A stretch of 39,045 nt of DNA from assembly GCF_900141875.1 (NCBI RefSeq), contig NZ_FQZE01000037.1, positions 1-39,045 on the forward strand, given 5' to 3'. How positions within the stretch are numbered: the first letter of the stretch is position 1; each line of letters opens with the position of its first letter. The notes below the pieces were generated by a model. That model saw nothing but the letters and a program-made list of their open reading frames with translations. It ran no database searches and was not told the DNA's origin. The position numbers and the translations under genes are program-made. The stretch is from Tangfeifania diversioriginum. GTDB taxonomy: Bacteria; Bacteroidota; Bacteroidia; Bacteroidales; Prolixibacteraceae. Below are positions 1 to 5,815 of this stretch, piece by piece.

Positions 1-18
1 TAATTAAAACAATTTCTT

Positions 19-231
19 ATGAGTATTTCTAACAAAGGCGGGGCATTAACCGCAGTGTATTGGATAGTAGTGATAGTGCTTTCCATTTTCGCAGCAGTAA
101 TCTCGTGGAACTGGGTCGATCCGGATGGTCTGTTCAGTTTCATCGGTTTTTTACTGGTTTGTGGCATTTTATGTACAATTGCAAACTTCATTGCGATGGG
201 GCTTGTATCATTGATTGAAAGGATGCGGTAG
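19..231 (+). CDS. small two-helix membrane protein, unknown function
   Basis: A 70-residue protein that I do not recognise. It has two hydrophobic segments (about residues 9-31 and 39-64) separated by a short loop containing W-V-D-P-D-G, so it is probably an inner-membrane protein with two transmembrane helices. The C-terminus ends in a basic stretch (E-R-M-R). It is the only gene in the first 33 kb that I place on the plus strand, and it points toward an intergenic region with a strong hairpin at 303-341 that could end its transcript. There is no Shine-Dalgarno sequence, as is usual in Bacteroidota. It could belong to the mobile element or to the host chromosome; the window does not decide this. 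Confidence 0.55.
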   Translation: MSISNKGGALTAVYWIVVIVLSIFAAVISWNWVDPDGLFSFIGFLLVCGILCTIANFIAMGLVSLIERMR

Positions 232-258
232 TTGTTACCTGCTTTCAATCATTGACAA

Positions 259-352
259 TACCAAGGGGGCCAAAGTCGATTTGTTAAGCCGATGAGGTCT
301 CTAAAGCCAGCCTGAAGGGGGATTGACCCCCGGCTGGCTTTACCAAGGGGGC
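259..352. repeat. GC-rich palindrome between two 12-base direct repeats
   Basis: The 12-mer TACCAAGGGGGC occurs at 259-270 and again at 341-352. Between them, 303-312 (AAAGCCAGCC) is perfectly complementary to 332-341 (GGCTGGCTTT), and an inner GGGGG/CCCCC pair (317-321 with 327-331) extends the stem after a TGAA bulge. The structure would fold well on either strand. There is no clean U-tract, so it is not a standard terminator. A REP-like or MITE-like intergenic repeat is the most natural reading. It lies in the otherwise gene-free stretch 232-888. Confidence 0.5.
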
Positions 353-460
353 TCTGCAGTCTCAATGTTTTCCGATGGTTGTTGGAGACGATTCCTTTAA
401 TCGTTGATAAGGACGTTTTTCTTGCAGTTGCTGAATGGCAGGTTGAAATGTTCTCCGTGC

Positions 461-654
461 TTCTGCAAATATAATTTTTCTTATTTGCAGAAAACACGTT
501 AAGTGCAAATATGAATTTCTTTTTGTACTGAAACCATTGGTGATTATGCAAAATTATTTGTGTTACCGGGAAATACAGACAGTCGCCAGACCCCCTTTCC
601 ACAAGAAATTCGCGCCTGAAAAATTACTGAATTTTGCATTCTATTAAATGCAAA
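461..654. repeat. intergenic region with clustered TGCAAA inverted repeats
   Basis: This gene-free stretch contains a perfect 11-bp inverted repeat, TTCTGCAAATA (461-471) and TATTTGCAGAA (482-492), with a 10-base loop. A second one is TTTGCATT (633-640) and AATGCAAA (647-654), with a 6-base loop. Further TGCAAA copies lie near 502 and 548. The 466-473 copy also reads TATATTTG on the minus strand, which matches a Bacteroidota -7 element, but I see no -33 partner. I see no credible gene in 232-888. Confidence 0.4.
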
Positions 655-888
655 TTCGATTCTCCTTCATTTTTGCCTGATTCATTTTATCCAATTTCCC
701 GGATTTTGAACACAGATTGGGATAAATTCGTGGTGATTTTCGCTTAACTTGATTGATTTCTTACACAGGTATATTTTTATTAGTTATTGTTGTTTTTCGA
801 TGAAAAAATGGCCGGAATTGGTAAAAGTGGAGCCTCTATAATGTAAATTCGCTTTTTATCTTTAGGATATAAATTTTACAGAAATATG

Positions 889-918
889 AAAAGGGCTCAG
901 CATTTAATTGCCGAACCC
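889..918 (-). terminator. intrinsic terminator of the helicase operon
   Basis: On the minus strand a 10-bp stem (909-918 with 893-902, including two G-U pairs) closes a six-base loop and is followed by TTTTCATATTT. It lies about 40 bases after the helicase stop codon, so it would end the transcript that starts near 5625. Confidence 0.65.
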
Positions 919-960
919 TCAAAACTATTTCTATTAATAAGGTAACAATGCCTGGTTTTA

Positions 961-2652
961 TTATTTTTCTTTAATCCTTACGTGTCTTTCGCCATTTATC
1001 ATTGGATGCTCTACTTTTTTAAATATTTCATTAAAATCATGATGCTTAGCTTTTCTCGGTATCTGAAGCTCATCATAAATGTTCTGCATCATAGCTTTAG
1101 CATCTTTTCTCGTGTAAATTCCCTCCCCAAAAACTTTATGGGCCTCTGAGGCTATAATTTCAAAAGCATCTCCATAATTCGTTATCATCGTATTAGCATA
1201 AGTGTAATCTTTCCATACTTTCTTATAGTATTTATAGCATGTTTCAATTACACAAATCCATTCAGTTTTAGTTGAATATACACCCCATTCAATTGCGCCA
1301 TTTTTGTGGTTTTCCTTAAAATAATCAACTAAATCAGTATATGTGACTACACCAGGCAAAATAATCGGCTCAATCTCACTTGATACGTTAAACTGACTTT
1401 TTATATCAAATCCTTTCGAATATTGTTCCCTTATTTCAAGGATGAAGTATTTATCAGCTTTAAAAGCCTCTTCATTTATCACATATCTACCATCTTTAAT
1501 TAAAGTATAAGCTTCGAAATCCGGGTAGAATTCTATACCATTTTCTTTTCCTTCTTCTAATCCTTTTTCGTATAAATAAATTGTGTTGGAGATTTTATCT
1601 CTTACTTCTTCAATTTTAGCCAGTAGCTCATCCTTTGTTTTCCTGAACATTGACTGGTTATAAATATATATAAACGTACCATAATTGGGATTATTTTTAT
1701 TTCTCTGCCTTGAAATCGCTTGCTTAAGATCTGTTAGCATATCTATCATTTGCCAGGATTTTCTCGTATTACTAACAACAACAGTCATGGCTTGGCTGTC
1801 ATATAAATCGATTCCACTGAAACCGGATGATGTAATAAACAAGAATCTTGGCATTTCTCCGGAGACATATCTGGGTATCCCAATTATTCTGCTGTCATTT
1901 TTAAGACTATTGCCACATATAATTCCACATTCCTCCTTTTTTAATCCAGCCTCTTTTACCACGTTCGATATCTGCCTAACAGAATTTATAAAAACTATTA
2001 CTTTACTGAATTTTCTTCCCTCAAGTGTCATCTCACCATTTTGATTAAGAGGAGCGATGAATTCATTTCTAAGACTCTTGTAAGGAAATGTCCTCTCAGC
2101 CAAAATAGGTTGTGCCTTAATAGTATTTGCCCACTCAATCTTAATCTGATCGATTTCCGAGACCCAATTAGGCAAATATTGCAATGGCGTTGGAGTAGCG
2201 GAGATAAAGCTAACACTCTCCTTGTATTCTTCTGCAATTTCAAATACTGTGGTAATTACATCTGTTTTTAATTTTGTTTTTGACAAAAGCTCATTTGATT
2301 CATCGATCACCAATTTATAATCATATTTTTCAAGCAGGTATTTAACTTTTGGAAGTGAATCATAAGTTACAACGATCTTTTTAAGTTGGTTGCGGTACCT
2401 ATAAAATTCTATTTCTCCCAATTCTGTTTCTCCCCAAACTGCTAAGACATCCCCATCAAATCTTTCATTTGGATATTGTTCTGCTTTGTTTATTGCCAAA
2501 TAAATCGTTGGAACTGCGATTATTGTATTTACATCGTTTTCCAAAGCAACAGAGGTTAATCCGCATCCACATACTGTTTTGTCAATATAACCTGGAGGAA
2601 TTTCCTCCATCACTTCGTTTGCATATTCAGCATCATATCTATATATCTTCAT
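961..2652 (-). CDS. SF2-like DEAD/DEAH-type helicase with degenerate Walker A
   Basis: A 563-residue protein with the layout of a superfamily 2 helicase or translocase. The Walker A region is G-C-G-L-T-S (residues 29-34), in which Leu32 takes the place of the usual Lys. The DEAD-box equivalent is V-I-D-E-S (115-119) and motif III is S-A-T-P-T (151-155). In the second RecA-like half I see F-I-N-S (motif IV region), S-G-F-S-G-I-D-L and an R-Q-R motif VI (about residue 315). The C-terminal ~200 residues have no motif I can name. It is the last gene of the small-cassette operon and ends just before a terminator. It probably has a DNA-handling role (replication or primosome) in the mobile element. 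Loss of the Walker lysine could mean weak or altered ATP use, or a family-specific P-loop. The SF2 assignment is firm; the exact role is not. Confidence 0.75.
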   Translation of the reverse strand: MKIYRYDAEYANEVMEEIPPGYIDKTVCGCGLTSVALENDVNTIIAVPTIYLAINKAEQYPNERFDGDVLAVWGETELGEIEFYRYRNQLKKIVVTYDSLPKVKYLLEKYDYKLVIDESNELLSKTKLKTDVITTVFEIAEEYKESVSFISATPTPLQYLPNWVSEIDQIKIEWANTIKAQPILAERTFPYKSLRNEFIAPLNQNGEMTLEGRKFSKVIVFINSVRQISNVVKEAGLKKEECGIICGNSLKNDSRIIGIPRYVSGEMPRFLFITSSGFSGIDLYDSQAMTVVVSNTRKSWQMIDMLTDLKQAISRQRNKNNPNYGTFIYIYNQSMFRKTKDELLAKIEEVRDKISNTIYLYEKGLEEGKENGIEFYPDFEAYTLIKDGRYVINEEAFKADKYFILEIREQYSKGFDIKSQFNVSSEIEPIILPGVVTYTDLVDYFKENHKNGAIEWGVYSTKTEWICVIETCYKYYKKVWKDYTYANTMITNYGDAFEIIASEAHKVFGEGIYTRKDAKAMMQNIYDELQIPRKAKHHDFNEIFKKVEHPMINGERHVRIKEK

Positions 2653-2679
2653 AATTTTGGAGTTTTTCCCTTATTAAAT

Positions 2680-2732
2680 AGGGAGCAATTTTGCTATCTC
2701 CTTTATAGGTATTCTCAGATTTTTTGCTCCCT
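2680..2732 (-). repeat. cassette-boundary stem repeat, copy 1
   Basis: A 53-base copy with terminal inverted repeats AGGGAGC/GCTCCCT. Read on the minus strand, the interior begins AAAAAATCTGAGAATA, almost identical to copy 3. Its 3' end lies 28 bases before the helicase start codon, placing it in that gene's 5' leader. Confidence 0.75.
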
Positions 2733-2763
2733 CTATTTGTCGTGTATCACTTATAAAGAAAAA

Positions 2764-2820
2764 GGAGGAAGCAGTTTTACCATTTCCTGTAACGAGTTTT
2801 TCAGATATATTGCTCCCTCT
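2764..2820 (-). repeat. cassette-boundary stem repeat, copy 2 (imperfect)
   Basis: A 57-base copy. The outer arms GGAGGAAGC (2764-2772) and GCTCCCTCT (2812-2820) pair with one mismatch and one G-U. On the minus strand the interior contains ATCTGAAAAA, as in copies 1 and 3. It starts 26 bases after the stop codon of the third ~140-residue paralog and stands in tandem with copy 1. Confidence 0.65.
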
Positions 2821-2846
2821 CTTCAATTCACAAATCGTGATAATTT

Positions 2847-3284
2847 TTAACACCAGGATTTGAAATGAATCTTATCTTCTATAACAAATAAGATGCCTTC
2901 ACTTAAAATGAATGTTTCATCCCCTTCACTTACTTCATAAGGCATTCTTTCCATAAGACTATATATTAATTCATGGGAAATGACATGGCTATTTTGTGTA
3001 AAATAGTCCCTTATCTTATCATTACCATTAGCACGCAAAAATTTCGAAACATAGTTCATTACGTATTGAGAATTAACTTCTTCCATATTATCATACTGTA
3101 TGTGGACATACTTTGTGATATTTTGAAATCTTATCTTATGGATACCAATAGCTTGTAGAAATTGTATGAAGTTTTATTCATTCAATCTAATGTTTCCATT
3201 CTCTGTAATATCCAACAGACCATCTATCAACCATTTATAAAACTTCATAATGGTAGGTGTATGTTTCGTTTGTAATTCAATCAT
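2847..3284 (-). pseudogene. third paralog of the ~140-residue element protein, broken by in-frame TAA
   Basis: One continuous reading frame from ATG at 3284 to a stop at 2847-2849, interrupted only by TAA at 3174-3176. The upstream part codes 36 residues and the downstream part 108 residues; the latter contains an internal ATG at 3086 giving a 79-residue ORF. Ignoring the stop, it aligns end to end with the intact paralog at 4729-5160: W-L...T-E-N-G-N-I-R-L-N-E matches W-L...T-E-T-G-K-V-L-W-N-E, and the last 62 residues match without a gap, ending S-E-G-I-L-F-V-I-E-D-K. The combined length (144 residues) is nearly that of the intact copy (143). The absence of any frameshift points to a single nonsense change, and to recent decay, readthrough, or use as two short peptides. 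Function unknown. Confidence 0.75.
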
Positions 3285-3303
3285 AACTTAAATTGTTTTG
3301 GTT

Positions 3304-3489
3304 TTAAATTAAACATTCTTTTATTCTCGGAAATCTCTCCGCTGAACCGGCAAACTCGTTTTGCCGATAATAAATCCTCCCACCTATTCTATGTGGGTTC
3401 AAATAACCTTTTTCTTCCCAGCTGCTCATAGTATTTGCAGTTTTAACATTCAGCCGCTCTATGGCCTCTTTTCGGGGAATAAACTCCAT
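3304..3489 (-). CDS. short MerR/excisionase-like HTH protein
   Basis: A 61-residue protein resembling the HTH_17/excisionase group: an N-terminal helix-turn-helix (I-P-R-K-E-A-I-E-R-L, then T-M-S-S-W-E-E-K-G-Y-L) followed by the short wing R-I-G-G-R-I-Y-Y. It begins three bases after the stop of a 47-residue ORF and is followed, 19 bases on, by the broken third paralog. It takes the HTH position of the third cassette but is much shorter than, and only distantly similar to, the two near-identical HTH proteins upstream. It probably binds DNA near the element ends or its own operon. Confidence 0.65.
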   Translation of the reverse strand: MEFIPRKEAIERLNVKTANTMSSWEEKGYLNPHRIGGRIYYRQNEFAGSAERFPRIKECLI

Positions 3490-3492
3490 TGA

Positions 3493-3636
3493 TCACTCGT
3501 TCTTAAATTTCGTCATCAAGATCTCAGTTGTTTTAATAACGACATCTTCTATCACTTTCTCTAAATCCTTTACAGGAATTTCAAGCTTTATAGTTAAACT
3601 GACATTACCGTCCTCATCAAATAATGAATTTTTCAT
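3493..3636 (-). CDS. 47-residue acidic ORF, unknown
   Basis: An open frame from ATG at 3636 to TGA at 3493-3495 that codes 47 residues (starts M-K-N-S-L-F-D-E-D-G, ends T-K-F-K-N-E). The pattern E-I-P-V-K-D-L-E-K-V-I-E-D-V-V looks like a strand followed by an amphipathic helix. The ATG lies 19 bases after the stem of repeat copy 3, and the stop is three bases before the next start, so it fits the tight spacing of this operon. I do not recognise a family. Its placement and codon pattern argue that it is real, but size limits certainty. Confidence 0.5.
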   Translation of the reverse strand: MKNSLFDEDGNVSLTIKLEIPVKDLEKVIEDVVIKTTEILMTKFKNE

Positions 3637-3655
3637 TTTTTCAATTTTTTGTTAG

Positions 3656-3707
3656 GGAGGGAGCTGCTAAATCTTATCTAAATATTTTCAGATTTTTTGC
3701 TCCCTCC
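3656..3707 (-). repeat. cassette-boundary stem repeat, copy 3
   Basis: A 52-base copy with perfect 9-bp terminal inverted repeats GGAGGGAGC/GCTCCCTCC. On the minus strand the interior begins AAAAAATCTGAAAATA. It lies 27 bases after the end of the second paralog and 19 bases before the 47-residue ORF. No U-tract follows, so it is not an intrinsic terminator. Confidence 0.8.
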
Positions 3708-3734
3708 TTACTATTTTGTCCTTAAATAACTTTT

Positions 3735-4157
3735 TTAATAAAAACAGAACCATGTATTCCCATCATCACTTATAACCCAATAACCATCATCTACATACAA
3801 GACAGCTACACCAGGTTCAGTTTGCTCTACTTCTTCTCATTTCAATTTATATAAAAGATCTTTCGAGAAGAATTTTTGAGTTGAAGTCAGATATTTCCAA
3901 AATTCTTTATCATAAGTGAAAAACAAATCACTTAACAATAAATCTTTTATCTCTTCAAAACTTACTACCTTAACAAATGAATTCTGAATGCGGATTAGTA
4001 AATTTGTCTTGTCAACTATAGCATTTCGAAATCCTAACCTTTCAAGGTATTCGATAGTTACAATTTCATTCCAGAGTATTTCTCCTGTATTGGTTACTTT
4101 GCAGAAATCAATAATATCTACATCGTTTATACTACATCTTTTTAATAAACTCTCCAT
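3735..4157 (-). pseudogene. second paralog of the ~140-residue element protein, broken by in-frame TGA
   Basis: The frame opens at ATG 4157 and runs 106 residues to a TGA at 3837-3839. The same frame then continues 33 further codons to TAA at 3735-3737. The post-stop part (G-V-A-V-L-Y-V-D-D-G-Y-W-V-I-S-D-D-G) matches the C-terminal beta-hairpin of the intact paralog (Y-N-D-E-G-I-F-T-V-T-K-D-G), which supports one original gene of about 140 codons. The N-terminal half carries the family signature C-K-V-T-N-T-G-E-I-L-W-N-E, then L-E-R-L-G-F-R and V-D-K. The truncated 106-residue product may still be made. Its start is three bases after the stop of a 42-residue ORF. Confidence 0.75.
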
Positions 4158-4160
4158 TTT

Positions 4161-4289
4161 TTACTTTTTATTTATGTTACGTGTTTTCGAAAATCTCTCC
4201 TTTGTATCGACCAATTCATGCTGGTGATGATAAATCACTACTGGCACTATTTGGAGACACTGTAAAACTCTGTGATGGTGTTTTTGCAT
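4161..4289 (-). CDS. 42-residue ORF coupled to the upstream HTH gene
   Basis: The ATG overlaps the stop codon of the upstream HTH gene as TGATG, a typical translational-coupling arrangement. The frame codes 42 residues rich in His (M-Q-K-H-H-H-R near the start, Y-H-H-Q-H-E in the middle) and ends with basic residues; TAA is at 4161-4163, three bases before the next start. No family recognised. The equivalent slot in the first cassette holds an unrelated 28-residue ORF, also joined by TGATG. It may be a genuine peptide or may only keep ribosomes running between genes. Confidence 0.4.
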   Translation of the reverse strand: MQKHHHRVLQCLQIVPVVIYHHQHELVDTKERFSKTRNINKK

Positions 4290-4588
4290 CAATTCACCCC
4301 TCCCTTCATTGAGTTATACAATTCAAGCTCTTTCCTTTCACAGTATGCTTCAGAAGTTTCAGGCTTCCTGCCTTTAAGCCAGTTTTCAATTTCCGACCTG
4401 AAAAAGATCAGCTTGCGTCCGCCATGTTCTGGCTTGTGGTAGGGGATTTTGTTTTGATGCACGTGCTGATAAAAGGTATTCTTCGCATACCCTGTCAGCC
4501 TGCATACATCTTCAATGCCGATGATCTCGCTCTCTCTTACCGGCATTTTCCTCATTTCAAGTAATAGCCCCTTTATAGCTATTACTTC
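4287..4588. repeat. 302-bp direct repeat of 5241-5542 (about 98% identical)
   Basis: By eye, 4287-4588 and 5241-5542 align over 302 bases with no gaps and about six mismatches. The block covers all but the N-terminal ~14 codons of the HTH gene and ends at the stop codon. Identity stops abruptly at both ends, and the neighbouring paralog genes are far more diverged, so this segment was duplicated recently or is kept alike by gene conversion. Confidence 0.85.
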
Positions 4589-4630
4589 ATTTCTGTATTT
4601 TACCTCAATCTTTAATATTCTGTTTGTCAT
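4289..4630 (-). CDS. excisionase-family HTH DNA-binding protein, copy B
   Basis: A 113-residue protein with an HTH_17/MerR-type DNA-binding domain: I-G-I-E-D-V-C-R-L-T-G-Y-A-K-N-T-F-Y-Q-H-V, then wing residues G-G-R-K-L-I-F-F and a helix E-I-E-N-W-L-K. From about residue 15 on it is almost identical to copy A at 5243-5593; only the first ~14 residues differ. The start codon lies 20 bases after the stem of repeat copy 4. Such proteins in Bacteroidota elements act as excision factors or regulators of element genes. Its stop overlaps the ATG of the following 42-residue ORF. Confidence 0.8.
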   Translation of the reverse strand: MTNRILKIEVKYRNEVIAIKGLLLEMRKMPVRESEIIGIEDVCRLTGYAKNTFYQHVHQNKIPYHKPEHGGRKLIFFRSEIENWLKGRKPETSEAYCERKELELYNSMKGGVN

Positions 4631-4650
4631 TTATTAAATTTCTTAATGAG

Positions 4651-4702
4651 GGAGGGAGCTGTTTGAGCTTGACTGAATATCCTCATTTTTTTGGCTCCCT
4701 CC
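4651..4702 (-). repeat. cassette-boundary stem repeat, copy 4
   Basis: A 52-base copy with perfect 9-bp arms GGAGGGAGC/GCTCCCTCC and an A-rich start of the loop on the minus strand (CAAAAAAATGAGGATA). It sits 26 bases after the intact paralog and 20 bases before HTH copy B. It has the same length and arms as copy 3 but a diverged interior, which suggests the stem is what is conserved. Confidence 0.8.
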
Positions 4703-4728
4703 TGTTCACTTTAATTATCACATTAATA

Positions 4729-5160
4729 TCAAGCCCAATAATCAATGAACGTTCCATCCTTTGTAACAGTGAAAATGCCTTCATCATTGTAAAACTCCAA
4801 GGAATTATCAACTGCTCGTTCCGGAATTGCTTCTTTCAGGTTTTTCAATAAATCCTCAGCAAAGAATAAATTATTTCTAATTAAATGCATCCTTTCTTTT
4901 TGAGATCCAGTGCAATTCATCCTTTCCAAGATCAAGTCTTTAATCTCACTGTAATTGGTTTCTTTAATCTCGTTCTCCTGAAATCGTAAAAACCTGATTT
5001 TTTTATCAATCAGCACTGAGCGATGACCCAATTTTTCAAGGTCAATGATAATTTCACCTTCGTTCCACAGGACCTTGCCTGTTTCAGTAACTTTACAGCA
5101 ATTAGTAAATAGCGACTGGCTTTCCAACCATTCTTGAAATAAATTTCTTTCTGTTTTCAT
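4729..5160 (-). CDS. ~140-residue element protein, intact first paralog
   Basis: A 143-residue acidic soluble protein without a signal peptide. It has C-C-K-V-T-E-T-G-K-V-L-W-N-E near residue 20-33, then L-E-K-L-G-H-R-S-V-L-I-D and I-R-F-L-R-F-Q, a helical middle, and a C-terminal beta-hairpin G-I-F-T-V-T-K-D-G-T-F. This order resembles, from memory, the segment that precedes the helicase part of primase-helicase proteins in Bacteroidota mobile elements, so it may be a stand-alone replication module; this is inference. I place the start at 5160 because that ATG overlaps the stop of the 28-residue ORF (ATGA) and follows GGAGG at a good distance; an in-frame ATG at 5175 is possible. It is the only one of three paralogs without an internal stop. 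Confidence 0.65.
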   Translation of the reverse strand: MKTERNLFQEWLESQSLFTNCCKVTETGKVLWNEGEIIIDLEKLGHRSVLIDKKIRFLRFQENEIKETNYSEIKDLILERMNCTGSQKERMHLIRNNLFFAEDLLKNLKEAIPERAVDNSLEFYNDEGIFTVTKDGTFIDYWA

Positions 5161-5243
5161 TTTAAATTCCTCCATAGTTTAATTTTGAGATTCATAATTT
5201 CTTTAAATGTCCCATAAGCTTTACCTAAATCTTTTTCTGTCAT
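5157..5243 (-). CDS. 28-residue ORF coupled on both sides
   Basis: The ATG overlaps the stop of HTH copy A (TGATG at 5241-5245), and its own TGA overlaps the ATG of the next gene (ATGA at 5157-5160). The peptide begins M-T-E-K-D-L-G-K-A-Y-G and ends basic (I-K-L-W-R-N-L-K). Overlap at both ends suggests that it is translated, perhaps mainly to couple the two larger genes. No family recognised. Confidence 0.45.
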   Translation of the reverse strand: MTEKDLGKAYGTFKEIMNLKIKLWRNLK

Positions 5244-5593
5244 CAATTCAACCCTCCCTTCATTGAGTTATACAATTCAAGCTCTTTCCTTTCACAGTAT
5301 GCTTCAGAAGTTTCAGGCTTTCTGCCTTTTAGCCAGTTTTCAATTTCCGACCTGAAAAAGATCAGCTTGCGTCCGCCATGTTCTGGCTTGTGGTAGGGGA
5401 TTTTGTTTTGATGCACGTGTTGATAAACGGTATTCTTCGCATACCCTGTCAGCCTGCATACATCTTCAATGCCGATGATCTCGCTCTCTCTTACCGGCAT
5501 TTTCCTCATTTCAAGTAATAGCCCCTTTACAGCTATTACTTCTTCCATTAAAACTGCTACCTGAGAAGGTAGACTTTCAATTATATTATTCAT
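5243..5593 (-). CDS. excisionase-family HTH DNA-binding protein, copy A
   Basis: A 116-residue protein with a predicted N-terminal helix (V-A-V-L-M-E-E-V-I-A-V-K-G-L-L-L-E-M), then an HTH_17/MerR-like domain (I-G-I-E-D-V-C-R-L-T-G-Y-A-K-N-T-V-Y-Q-H-V, wing G-G-R-K-L-I-F-F, helix E-I-E-N-W-L-K-G-R) and a charged tail. It is the first gene of the operon and has its own -33/-7 promoter at 5631-5659. Near-identical copy B lies about 950 bases downstream. Its position close to the integrase and its domain type fit an excision/directionality factor or operon regulator. Its stop overlaps the start of the 28-residue ORF. Confidence 0.82.
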   Translation of the reverse strand: MNNIIESLPSQVAVLMEEVIAVKGLLLEMRKMPVRESEIIGIEDVCRLTGYAKNTVYQHVHQNKIPYHKPEHGGRKLIFFRSEIENWLKGRKPETSEAYCERKELELYNSMKGGLN

Positions 5594-5630
5594 TAAACAA
5601 AATTTATTCTCGGGTTCGTTCCCGATGCAA

Positions 5631-5659
5631 CAAATATAATGACAGAATATGATTTACAA
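5631..5659 (-). promoter_or_regulatory. Bacteroidota-type promoter of the HTH/helicase operon
   Basis: On the minus strand TTG (5657-5659) is followed after 17-18 bases by TATATTTG (5631-5638), matching the Bacteroidota -33/-7 pattern (TTTG ... TAnnTTTG). Transcription would start near 5625, about 30 bases before the ATG at 5593. Within the leader, a small hairpin (TCGGG/CCCGA around 5609-5625) may form. Confidence 0.6.
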
Positions 5660-5680
5660 CCCAGTAAATCAATGCTTTAT

Positions 5681-5789
5681 TGCGACACCTGGTGTCGTTT
5701 TAGAGTCGCAAAATATCGCAAATTCATAGTGACATAAAATAAAAAAGCCCAACTGCAAAAGCAGTTGAGCTGTTAAATTTCATGCGACA
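5681..5789. promoter_or_regulatory. TGCGACA/TGTCGCA site cluster with a 15-base palindrome
   Basis: A perfect palindrome CGACACC-T-GGTGTCG lies at 5683-5697. TGCGACA occurs at 5681-5687 and 5783-5789, and GTCGCA at 5705-5710. The same heptamer is repeated three times at the integrase start (7861-7893). The cluster lies just upstream of the operon promoter. It could be an operator or a binding site for the integrase or the HTH proteins; the sequence alone does not tell which. Confidence 0.4.
5741..5770 (-). terminator. intrinsic terminator of the integrase operon
   Basis: On the minus strand GCTCAACTGC-TTTT-GCAGTTGGGC (5761-5770 with 5747-5756; 10 bp including one G-T pair) is followed directly by TTTTTT (5741-5746). 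It lies 45 bases after the stop at 5816. Confidence 0.85.
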
Positions 5790-5815
5790 TTGGCATCGTG
5801 TTACCATCGCAAAGT

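Noticed and set aside
249-602. 117-residue open frame on the minus strand
   Set aside because: It runs through the palindrome and direct repeats, has unlikely composition and no family resemblance.
2028-2271. Short open frames on both strands inside the helicase gene
   Set aside because: They are shadows of the helicase coding frame with no independent support.
2847-4157. Stop codon reassignment as the explanation of the broken paralogs
   Set aside because: One stop is TAA and the other TGA, and neighbouring genes use both as normal terminators.
2680-4702. The four stem repeats as a CRISPR array
   Set aside because: They are separated by genes, have no regular spacers and have internal inverted arms; there are no cas genes.
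2680-4702. The four stem repeats as intrinsic terminators
   Set aside because: The stems close loops of about 35 bases and no T-tract follows on the minus strand.
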